A DNA stretch of 36,319 nt from Phycisphaerales bacterium (lineage in GTDB: Bacteria > Planctomycetota > Phycisphaerae > Phycisphaerales > UBA1924), in NCBI GenBank assembly GCA_020831775.1, contig JAFIFZ010000070.1, positions 1 to 36,319 of the forward strand. Direction: 5' to 3'. Position numbers and translations under genes: made by a program. The notes under the pieces are model-generated. The model was not told the DNA's origin and did no database searches. It saw only the letters and a program-made list of their open reading frames with translations. This document shows, one piece after another, positions 8,174 to 16,786 of this stretch. The first letter of the stretch is position 1. The number at the start of each line of letters is the position of its first letter.

Positions 8174-8219
8174 CGGCTGTCTCCGGCGGACCCGCGGGGC
8201 CTCGCCTTGCATGTCCCGT

Positions 8220-8870
8220 TCAGGCCACGCCGCCCACGGCCTTGCTGGGCGACTCGTTGCCCGAGGCTCTGGCGCGGAGCGTTTCGAGCTTCGCTGCGTC
8301 CAGGTCGATCAGGTCGACCGCCGGCCTGGCGCGGATCATCTCCCAAAGGTCTCCGATCGGCCGATCCTCGATCGCCGCTCGCACAATACCGAACGCGATC
8401 GGGCGCAGCACCAGCGCGAACCGCTCGGTGTCGGGCTTGAGGCGGTCGATTTTGCGAACAAGGGCCTTGAGGATGCGGCTCTCGGCGTCGAGCAGGGCCT
8501 CGCCCTCGGGGGCGACCACGCCCTCGGGCTGCTCGCGCCACTGACGCGAGGCTGAGGGGAACTTCTCCTCGAACTCCGACTCACGCATGCCCTCCCACAG
8601 GCCCAGACGCATCTCGGCCAGTGTGTCGCAGACGCGGATCTTTCCGCCGCAGGTCGCGCTGAACATCTCCGCGGTCTGGCGGCTGGCCTCGTCTGGGCCG
8701 CAGAACAGGACGCTCGTCGTGCCCGAGGTCGAGGCGGCGGCTTCTTTGCAGGTCCCCACGCCCTCCTCGCTCAGCGGCAGGTCCGTCGCGCCGCCGATCC
8801 GGCTGTCAGCGTCCCAGACGGTCGAGCCGACCCGGACGAGCATCAATCCGACTTGTTTCACCTTCGCCAT
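8220..8870 (-). CDS. Histidine-phosphatase-fold protein lacking all catalytic histidines
   Basis: A 216-residue protein of the histidine phosphatase (phosphoglycerate mutase-like) superfamily by its framework: LMLVRVGSTVWDADSRIGG near the N terminus, LPLSEEG (31-37), SRQTAEMF (63-70) and MRLGLWEG (87-94). The signature R-H-G reads R13-V14-G15, so the phosphorylated His is Val. The C-terminal catalytic His region (ALVLRPIAFGIVRA) also has none. No His occurs anywhere in the protein, so it cannot use the family mechanism and is probably a pseudoenzyme with a binding or regulatory role. The ATG at 8870 is chosen; an upstream GTG at 8897 is possible. It precedes accD by 46 bp. Confidence 0.8.
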   Translation of the reverse strand: MAKVKQVGLMLVRVGSTVWDADSRIGGATDLPLSEEGVGTCKEAAASTSGTTSVLFCGPDEASRQTAEMFSATCGGKIRVCDTLAEMRLGLWEGMRESEFEEKFPSASRQWREQPEGVVAPEGEALLDAESRILKALVRKIDRLKPDTERFALVLRPIAFGIVRAAIEDRPIGDLWEMIRARPAVDLIDLDAAKLETLRARASGNESPSKAVGGVA

Positions 8871-9137
8871 ATGCGATCGTTCCGCCTCCGCGGGCACCGT
8901 CCCCGGACCCCCGCCCGGCCTGAGCCGACCGCGTGGGCCCGCGATGAAGGGAGAAGTCTACCGGCCAGGATCCGCCGGACAAACGACCGGGCATCCCGAT
9001 TTGTTCGCATGTTGAAAGGATATCAGCCCGGCTGCTCGCTCATCGGGGGCCCAGCGCTCGTTGTGGCCTGCCCCAGCAATCAGAAACCATGGCCCATCGA
9101 GCACCCGACCGCCTGTTGTTTGGGCCCCGAGAGCGTT
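8871..9137. other. Intergenic region between rpe and the histidine-phosphatase-like gene
   Basis: 267 bp between the stop of rpe and the start of the phosphatase-like gene, both on the minus strand. It should hold the promoter of the phosphatase-accD-lnt-lipoprotein operon, but no good -35/-10 pair was found. Nothing else is seen. Confidence 0.4.
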
Positions 9138-9845
9138 TCAGCCGCCCCGTAGCTCCGCGATCACCCCGGCGCGCTGGTCTCTGGGCTTGCCGAAGACGGC
9201 AGAAGCGGCCACGAGCAGGTCGCACCCAGCCCGCCTGATGAGGGGGGCGTTGGCGGGGGTGACGCCCCCGTCCATCTCCAGCCGCTGATTGGGGCGGAGC
9301 TTGGCGGCGATCGCTTCGGTCTTGGCGAGGCTCTCGGGGATGAAGGACTGCCCGCTAAAACCGGGGTTGACGGACATCACCAGCGCCATGTCGGCGTGCT
9401 CGACCACCGGGAGCACCCGCTGGAGGGGTGTCGGCGGGTTGATCGCGATCCCGGCGGTCATGCCCAGCTCGCGGATGTCGCCGATGAACTCGATCGCCCG
9501 GCCGACCTCGTCGCGCCCGCCGGGGTCGCGGGCCATCGCCTCGATGTGGAATGAGATGTGGTCCGCCCCGGCGTCGCAGAAGGGCTGGAAGTACTGCTCG
9601 GGGTAGCTGACCATCAGGTGGACATCGAGCAGGACATCCGGCAGCTCGCGCCGGATCCAGCGGCACATGTCCGGGCCCATCGTCAGGTTCGGGACGAAGT
9701 GCCCGTCCATGACATCGAGGTGCAGGGCGTCGGCCCCGGCCTCGATGGCGTGGCGGCATTCCTCGCCCATGCGGCAGAAGTCCGCCGAAAGAATGGAGGG
9801 CGCCACCATCGGCAGGCGTCCGGGGGATGTGATGCTTCGTGCCAT
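9138..9845 (-). CDS. rpe: Ribulose-phosphate 3-epimerase
   Basis: A 235-residue TIM-barrel enzyme that interconverts D-ribulose 5-phosphate and D-xylulose 5-phosphate in the pentose phosphate pathway. Family landmarks: VAPSILSADF (14-23), LHLDVMDGHFVPN (41-53) with metal-binding His42 and catalytic Asp44, DVHLMV, the phosphate-binding segment MSVNPGFSGQ, and MDGGV near the C terminus. Length is usual for the family. It is divergent from the UDP-sugar pyrophosphorylase gene, whose start is 149 bp away. Confidence 0.95.
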   Translation of the reverse strand: MARSITSPGRLPMVAPSILSADFCRMGEECRHAIEAGADALHLDVMDGHFVPNLTMGPDMCRWIRRELPDVLLDVHLMVSYPEQYFQPFCDAGADHISFHIEAMARDPGGRDEVGRAIEFIGDIRELGMTAGIAINPPTPLQRVLPVVEHADMALVMSVNPGFSGQSFIPESLAKTEAIAAKLRPNQRLEMDGGVTPANAPLIRRAGCDLLVAASAVFGKPRDQRAGVIAELRGG

Positions 9846-9994
9846 GGGAGGGCCAATGTAGCCCCGCCGACATGCGCCGGCCCCCCGCTACCATCCGGAC
9901 GAATCACGGGAGCCCGACGCGGGTGCATCCCGAGCCCCGGCGGACGCCTCGGAACGCGTTTTCAGCGAACAACGACCACACGACGGAGCGAGCC

Positions 9995-11440
9995 ATGTCC
10001 TTAGCCCCCTCGATCGAACACATCCGGGCCCGCCTCGCCTCGGCCGGGCAGGAGCACCTGCTCGCCTTCGAGAGCGAACTTTCAGCACAGCAGCGGGCCT
10101 CGCTGCTCGCCCAGATCGACGCGATCGACCTGGAGCACCTGCCCGAACTGATCGAGAAGTATGTGGCCGGCAAGCCCGACTTCGCCCCCCCGGGCAAGAT
10201 CGAGCCGGCCCCCTACTACCCCGCACCGAAGCCCGACGGGAGCCAGAGCGGGCGCAGGTGGGACCCGCAGCGGTTCCGATCGGCGGGCGAGGAACTGATC
10301 GCCGCGGGTCGGGTCGCGTGCTTTGTCGTCGCGGGCGGGCAGGGCTCGCGCCTGGGCTACGACGGGCCGAAGGGGTGCTTCCCGGGCGGCGCCGTCAGCG
10401 GCAAGCCGTTGTTTCAGATCTTCGCCGAGGGGATCCGCGCCAACCAGCGTCGCTATGGGAGCACCATCCCCTGGTACATCATGACCAGCCCGCTGAACCA
10501 CCAGCCGACGGTCGAGTTCTTCCAGCAGAACGATTTCTTCGGGCTCGAGCCGGACAATGTCTCGTTCTTCCCGCAGGGGGTCATGCCCTCGTTCGACCTC
10601 AAGTCCGGCAAGATCCTGCTCGCCGAGAAGCACGAGGTCGCGACCAACCCCGACGGGCACGGCGGCTCGCTCAAGGCCCTGTTCGTCTCGGGCGCGCTGG
10701 ACGACATGCGCACGCGCGGCGTTGAGCACATCAGCTACTTCCAGGTCGACAACCCGTTGGTGAAGGTCGTCGACCCGGTCTTCGTCGGCCTGCACGCGAC
10801 GGCGTCTGATTCCTCGGGCGAGATGTCCAGCAAGATGCTGCCCAAGCGCGATCCGGAGGAAAAGGTCGGCGTTTTCGTCATGGCCGACAGGCGTTTGCAG
10901 ATGATCGAGTACTCGGATCTGCCGCCGGAATTGGCGAAGGAGCGGGACTCGGGCGGCGGCCTGCGTTTCAACGCGGGCAACCCGGCGATCCACATGCTCG
11001 GCGTCTCGTTCGTCGAGAAGCTGAATGAGGACCCTCGCTTTGCGCTGCCCTTCCACCGGGCGGAGAAGAAGGTGCCGCATATTGATGTGCAGAGCGGCAA
11101 GCGCGTCGATCCGTCGTCGCCCAACGGGGTGAAACTCGAGCGGTTCGTGTTCGATGCGCTCCAGCTTGCGGAGCGTTCGATCGTGCTGGAGACCGACCGC
11201 GTCGAGGAGTTTGCGCCGATCAAGAACGCCGAGGGGGTCGACAGCCCCGAGTCGAGCGCACGGATCCAGACCGAGCGGGCGGCGAGGTGGCTGCAGCGCG
11301 TCGGCGTGAGCGTGCCGATGAAGGGCGGAGAGCCCGACTGCACGATCGAGATCGGGCCGCTGACGGCGCTGGAGCCCCTGGACCTCGATCCGTCGCGGGT
11401 CGGCGGGCCGATCGAGCGGGGGGCGAAGGTCGCGCTGTGA
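9995..11440 (+). CDS. UDP-N-acetylglucosamine/UDP-sugar pyrophosphorylase, eukaryotic (UAP1/UDPGP) type
   Basis: A 481-residue nucleotidyltransferase that joins UTP to a sugar 1-phosphate, most likely N-acetylglucosamine 1-phosphate, releasing pyrophosphate. The nucleotide-binding motif VVAGGQGSRLG (111-121) followed by GPKG (124-127) is of the UDPGP/UAP1 kind found in eukaryotes and some bacteria, not the bacterial GlmU kind. Other UAP-like blocks: MTSPLNH, GHGGSLKAL, YFQVDNPLVKV, and HIDVQSGKRVDP with an E-R-F-V-F-D segment. The ATG at 9995 is chosen over an upstream open stretch because GGAG lies 7 nt before it. The exact sugar (GlcNAc, GalNAc or glucose) is not certain. Confidence 0.88.
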   Translation: MSLAPSIEHIRARLASAGQEHLLAFESELSAQQRASLLAQIDAIDLEHLPELIEKYVAGKPDFAPPGKIEPAPYYPAPKPDGSQSGRRWDPQRFRSAGEELIAAGRVACFVVAGGQGSRLGYDGPKGCFPGGAVSGKPLFQIFAEGIRANQRRYGSTIPWYIMTSPLNHQPTVEFFQQNDFFGLEPDNVSFFPQGVMPSFDLKSGKILLAEKHEVATNPDGHGGSLKALFVSGALDDMRTRGVEHISYFQVDNPLVKVVDPVFVGLHATASDSSGEMSSKMLPKRDPEEKVGVFVMADRRLQMIEYSDLPPELAKERDSGGGLRFNAGNPAIHMLGVSFVEKLNEDPRFALPFHRAEKKVPHIDVQSGKRVDPSSPNGVKLERFVFDALQLAERSIVLETDRVEEFAPIKNAEGVDSPESSARIQTERAARWLQRVGVSVPMKGGEPDCTIEIGPLTALEPLDLDPSRVGGPIERGAKVAL

Positions 11441-11596
11441 TCACGGCGTGCGTTCCCATCACGGAGAGGGAGTGTGGACCCTTTCCACGGGTTGCGCTGC
11501 GCCCGCCGCGTTGCGTCGGCCGTGGCTGCACCCGTGGCTACAGCCTTGCGCCCCGCTGGGGCTTAGAGAGTGCCACAGTTTGGGAAGGCCGCGGCG
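11441..11596. other. Intergenic region, no gene
   Basis: 156 bp between the pyrophosphorylase and hydrolase genes, both rightward. No clear terminator. A short direct repeat (CCGTGGCT, two copies around 11519-11539) is present with no assignable role. Confidence 0.35.
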
Positions 11597-12442
11597 ATGA
11601 GTGACCGCTTTTCCTCGTTGCCCTCTTCTTTGGAGCGTGTCGCGACGCACGCCGAGCTCGCGGGTGTGCCGGCGATGCTGGCCATCCCCGAAAACGATCG
11701 GCCGTCGCCGCTGGTGCTGTGGATGCATGGGCGCACGGCCCACAAGGAACTCGACCCCGGGCGCTACCTCCGCTGGATCCGCTCGGGCGTCGCGGCGTGC
11801 GCGCTCGATTTGCCCGGGCACGGCGAACGCCTCGACGAAGACCTGCAGAAGCCCGATCGCACGCTCGATGTCCTCGCGCAGATGTTCGATGAGATCGACG
11901 GCGTGCTCGATGCGCTGCGCGCCCACGAACTCGCCCCCTCGATCGACTTTGAACGCCTCGGCATCGGCGGGATGTCGGCCGGGGGGATGGCGGCGCTGCG
12001 GCGGCTGTGCGACGAGCACCCTTTCCGGTGTGCCGCGGTCGAGGCGACGACGGGGTGGCTCGGCGAGCTCTACCACCCCAAGCTGCCGGACAACCCGGGG
12101 CGACCATGGCCGGTCGACCACGACCCCGAGCGGATCTCGCCCTTGGATCCTTACGAGCACCTCGAAGGCTGGCGGCCGATCCCGCTCCTGGCGCTGCACA
12201 GCGAGGCGGACGAGCTGGTGCCGCTGGCGGGGCAGCGGGTCTTCATCGAACGCGTGCGCGAGCGTTACACCGGGCTCGGCGCCGATCCGGAGCGCGTGAC
12301 CCTGAAGACATGGGACCGAACCGGCGCGCCGTCGGAACACATCGGCTTCGGCAAGATGTCCAACGAGGCGAAGAACCTGCAGACGGACTTCTTCACCGAG
12401 CACCTGTTCCGCGATGGGCTCGGCGACCTGCCCAACGATTGA
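11597..12442 (+). CDS. Alpha/beta hydrolase, dienelactone hydrolase/acyl-peptidase-like
   Basis: A 281-residue serine hydrolase of the alpha/beta fold. Visible: an oxyanion-strand motif LWMHGRTAHKE (41-51), DLPGHGE (71-77), nucleophile elbow GIGGMSAGGMA with Ser127, an acid in LHSEADELVP, and catalytic His in SEHIGFG near the C terminus. There is no signal peptide, so it is probably cytoplasmic. The substrate is unknown. The ATG at 11597 has GGAAGG about 8 nt upstream, and the frame also opens at a GTG at 11570. An MFS transporter gene follows after 42 bp, so the two may be co-transcribed. Confidence 0.8.
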   Translation: MSDRFSSLPSSLERVATHAELAGVPAMLAIPENDRPSPLVLWMHGRTAHKELDPGRYLRWIRSGVAACALDLPGHGERLDEDLQKPDRTLDVLAQMFDEIDGVLDALRAHELAPSIDFERLGIGGMSAGGMAALRRLCDEHPFRCAAVEATTGWLGELYHPKLPDNPGRPWPVDHDPERISPLDPYEHLEGWRPIPLLALHSEADELVPLAGQRVFIERVRERYTGLGADPERVTLKTWDRTGAPSEHIGFGKMSNEAKNLQTDFFTEHLFRDGLGDLPND

Positions 12443-12484
12443 TCGAAGTCGCCGGGCGCTAACCCGGCCGACGAGGGAACGCCC

Positions 12485-13927
12485 TTGCCCGGATTTCTCC
12501 GCAAGCTGAACCCCTTCAAGGGCCTCCCGAACCCGCGCGAGATCTTCTCGTGGGGGATGTACGACCTGGCGAACCAGTCGTTCACGCTGCTGATTATCAC
12601 GCTCCTGTTCAGCCTGTATGTGCAGCAGGTGGTGACGCCGCAGCCGGAGTTCTCGCCAGAGCAGATCGCGATGCTCGAACAGGTGCGGGCCGGGGAGCGT
12701 GAGGCGGATGGTGACAGCGAGGCGATGCTGGCCGAGCTGGACCGCGCCCGGTCGCGGGGGGACTGGAACTGGTCGCTGCTGCACGGGGGGAGCCTGCTGA
12801 TCGTGGTGGTGGTCAGCCCGCTGCTGGGCGCGTTGGCGGACTCGCGGGGCTGGCGGAAGCAGGTGCTCATCGCGACTGGCGTGGTCTGCGTAGCGATGAC
12901 GGCGGGGCTCTGGTTTGTCGGGCCGGGGATGCTCTTGCTGGCGGCGCTGCTCTACATCCCCGCCAACATCGCGTATCAGCTCGGGGAGAATTTTTTGGCG
13001 AGCTTTTTGCCGGCGATCTCGTCGAGCCGCACGATCGGGAGGGTGAGCGCGATCGGGTGGTCGATGGGGTACCTCGGGGCGCTGCTCCTGCTGATTCTGC
13101 TCGGGCTGGGGATGATGACCTTCGGTCTGGAGAAGACCGAGGACTGGAGGCCGCTGTTTGTCTTCGCGGCGTTCTGGTTCCTGGTCTTCATGATCCCTGT
13201 CATCCTGTTCCTGCGCGACGACGACGCGGACCAAATCAGGGAGAATGGGAGCCTGTACGCCGAATCGGTCGGGCGTTTCGCCCAGACGGTCCGCAACGCG
13301 GCTCAGTACCGCCAGCTCGTGATCTTCCTGACGGCGTTCTTCGTCTACGGGCTTGGGATGCAGACGGTGATCGGCTTCGCCTCGATCATCGCCAAGAGCT
13401 TCGGGATCGAGGGGATGGCGCTGGTTGGATTCGTGCTCCAGATCACGGTGACGGCGGGGCTCGCGGCGTTTGTCACCAGCAAGTTCCAGGACAAGATCGG
13501 CTGCCGTGCGACGCTGATCTTCTACCTCTCTGTGTGGATCGTCAGTTGCCTGGGGCTTGTGTGGCTGACGGTCTCGGCGATCGCGCCGGAGTGGGCGTTC
13601 TGGGTGATCGGCAACGGGCTGGGGTTCGCATTGGGGGGGACGGGGACGGCCAGCCGCTCGATGGTCGGGCGGTTCGCCCCGCTGCACCGGACGGCGGAGT
13701 TCTTCGGGCTGTGGGGCACGGCCTACCGCTTGGCGGGGGCGATGGGCGTCCTGTCGTTCGGCTTTGTGCGCTCGCGGATCGGGGACGGAGCGTCGATCGT
13801 GCTCCTGACCTCGTTCTTTGTTGTCGGGCTGGTCCTGCTCCTGCGGGTCAACGAGACGGCCGGGTACCGCGTCGCCCAGCGGGAGCAGCGCGACCACATC
13901 CGCAAGGCCGGATCGCCCGGGCTCTGA
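12485..13927 (+). CDS. MFS transporter, UMF1/Atg22 type
   Basis: A 480-residue integral membrane protein with about 12 hydrophobic helices. The opening WGMYDLANQSFTLLI is characteristic of the UMF1 family of MFS permeases (related to vacuolar Atg22 effluxers). A polar Glu-rich segment between the first two helices (about 52-98) is an insert common in this group. Later landmarks: GALADSRGWRK, GYLGALLLL and GTAYRLAGAMG. The start is a TTG with GAGGG about 8 nt upstream. The transported compound is unknown; amino acids are a possibility by analogy with Atg22. Confidence 0.82.
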   Translation: MPGFLRKLNPFKGLPNPREIFSWGMYDLANQSFTLLIITLLFSLYVQQVVTPQPEFSPEQIAMLEQVRAGEREADGDSEAMLAELDRARSRGDWNWSLLHGGSLLIVVVVSPLLGALADSRGWRKQVLIATGVVCVAMTAGLWFVGPGMLLLAALLYIPANIAYQLGENFLASFLPAISSSRTIGRVSAIGWSMGYLGALLLLILLGLGMMTFGLEKTEDWRPLFVFAAFWFLVFMIPVILFLRDDDADQIRENGSLYAESVGRFAQTVRNAAQYRQLVIFLTAFFVYGLGMQTVIGFASIIAKSFGIEGMALVGFVLQITVTAGLAAFVTSKFQDKIGCRATLIFYLSVWIVSCLGLVWLTVSAIAPEWAFWVIGNGLGFALGGTGTASRSMVGRFAPLHRTAEFFGLWGTAYRLAGAMGVLSFGFVRSRIGDGASIVLLTSFFVVGLVLLLRVNETAGYRVAQREQRDHIRKAGSPGL

Positions 13928-13991
13928 AGTTGAGCCTCTGAAGTTGGCGCGTTTGTGCGATCGGACGAGCAACTCCGCTTGGCCGCCCCAC

Positions 13992-13997
13992 TACGAT
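13992..13997 (+). promoter_or_regulatory. Candidate -10 box of a leaderless trpB transcript
   Basis: TACGAT ends 5 nt before the trpB ATG (14003), so transcription would begin at or next to the start codon. No ribosome-binding site lies between. No good -35 box was seen. Confidence 0.35.
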
Positions 13998-14002
13998 CGT
14001 CC

Positions 14003-15280
<1,278 letters not shown>

Positions 15281-15305
15281 AAGAGTTCGACCGCTCGAAT
15301 CGCGC

Positions 15306-16673
15306 TCAGGCCCGCCGCAAGCGGCTGGCGGCGGATCGTGAGACCCAGCGGAGCAGGTCGCCGATGGCGCGGAGGCGGAGGCGGACGCGGAGGCGGCGGA
15401 GGGCGGCGTCTTCGCGGTCGATCGAGAGCCCCTGGCGGATCCAGTATCGGGCGCGCATCCACTGGCCCTGGCGGAGTGAGCCGAGGGCGAGGTTGTGGAT
15501 CGACGGGACGAAGCGCGGGTTGATCGCCAGCGCCCGGCGGACCTCTTCCAAGCCCGCGACGGTCTTGCCCGATTCGAGCAGCGCGACCGAGCGCAGGTGG
15601 TGGTAGCGGCAGGAGCCGGGCTCACGGTCGATCAGGCGGGCGAAGACCTGGTCGGCCTCGCGCGTCAGGCCCGCGTCGAGCAGCAGGTTGCCGAGGGTGT
15701 CCAGGTCGTCGTTGTTGAACGAGTCGGGGCGGGCGCGGACATCGGCGAGCTCCATCCGCAAGAGGCGGTGCACCAGCGCCCGGTCGTCCTCGCGGACGCG
15801 GTCGAGCACGAGCTGAGCGACACGCCGGCGGGCGGCGGGGTATCCCGGGTTCAGGCGGAGCACGACCTCGTACTGGCGGAGGGCGGTCGGGGCGTCGCCC
15901 CGGCGCTCGGCGAGCTCGCCCAGGGCGAAGTGGGCGTCGACACAGTCGGGCTGGATCTCGAGCACACGCCGGAACTTCTCGCCCGCCTCGTCGAGGCGGC
16001 CCATGTCCATCAGCAGGTCGCCGAGGTCGAGCAAGGTGTCGGTGTCGCCGGGGTACTTGCGCAGCTCGCGGAGGTAGAGCTGGCGGGCTCGCTCGGTCCG
16101 GCCGGTTGCGGCGTAGGCCTCGGCGAGGCGGGCCTGGACGCGGGGGAGTTCGGGGTCGAGGCGGGCGGCCTCGCGCAGGCACCAGACGGCCTTGTCGTAC
16201 TGCTTGCGGTCCATGAGCGATTCGGCCATGGCCGCGTAGAGCTCCGGCTCGTCGGGTTCGATGCTCTGGCCGAGGTAGAAGGCGGTCTCGGCGTTGTCGT
16301 GCTCGCCGAGCATGGCGAACGCCTCGATGCGGTGGACGCAGACCTCGACGGAGGCGGGTTCGAGCCGCTCGGCCCGTTCGAGCCACTGCAGGGCGTCGGT
16401 GGGTCGCTCGGCGCGGAGGGCGTTGATCCCGGCGTAGAGCGGGGACTGGGCATCCTCGGTGTTCAGGCTCGAAGCGCGGGCGAAGGCGTCCAGCGCGTCG
16501 GCGTGGCGGCCAGCAGCCTCGAGGGTCAGCCCGAGGTTGAACTGCCACTCGGCTTGGTATGGATTGCGGGCGAGGGCTTCGCGCAGCTCAGACTCGGCCT
16601 CGTCCCAACGGCCGGCCTCATAGGCCTCGTGGGCCCGTTCAACATGCTGCTCGGCCTCAAACCAGTCGTTCAT
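15306..16673 (-). CDS. Tetratricopeptide-repeat protein
   Basis: A 455-residue protein made almost wholly of TPR units, for example AHEAYEAGRWDEAESELREAL near residues 14-34 and FNLGLTLEAAGRHADALDAF near 45-64. Repeats continue to about residue 420, followed by a short Arg-rich tail. No signal peptide or catalytic domain is seen, so it is probably a cytoplasmic scaffold or adaptor. It is convergent with trpB and divergent from the HEAT-repeat gene at 16787, sharing a 113-bp intergenic region with it. The ATG at 16673 has no clear ribosome-binding site. Confidence 0.85.
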   Translation of the reverse strand: MNDWFEAEQHVERAHEAYEAGRWDEAESELREALARNPYQAEWQFNLGLTLEAAGRHADALDAFARASSLNTEDAQSPLYAGINALRAERPTDALQWLERAERLEPASVEVCVHRIEAFAMLGEHDNAETAFYLGQSIEPDEPELYAAMAESLMDRKQYDKAVWCLREAARLDPELPRVQARLAEAYAATGRTERARQLYLRELRKYPGDTDTLLDLGDLLMDMGRLDEAGEKFRRVLEIQPDCVDAHFALGELAERRGDAPTALRQYEVVLRLNPGYPAARRRVAQLVLDRVREDDRALVHRLLRMELADVRARPDSFNNDDLDTLGNLLLDAGLTREADQVFARLIDREPGSCRYHHLRSVALLESGKTVAGLEEVRRALAINPRFVPSIHNLALGSLRQGQWMRARYWIRQGLSIDREDAALRRLRVRLRLRAIGDLLRWVSRSAASRLRRA

Positions 16674-16775
16674 GGGCCCGCCATGCGGCGCAGGGCTGTG
16701 GCGGTCTCCGTTCCCGCCGGCGCTCGCTGGATGGATGGTAACTCAGGGCCGAGCGGACTTCAAACGCTTCTGCGC

Positions 16776-16781
16776 TATGAT
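16776..16781 (+). promoter_or_regulatory. Candidate -10 box of a leaderless transcript
   Basis: TATGAT (one mismatch to consensus) ends 5 nt before the GTG at 16787, placing the predicted transcription start at the start codon. No ribosome-binding site intervenes. It lies in the 113-bp divergent region with the TPR gene. Confidence 0.4.
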
Positions 16782-16786
16782 CGCTC

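Noticed and set aside
11459-13972. An 837-codon open frame on the minus strand opposite the hydrolase and MFS genes
   Set aside because: It is dominated by Arg, Pro, His and Gln with no fold-like pattern, and is an artefact of high-GC codon use in the real plus-strand genes.
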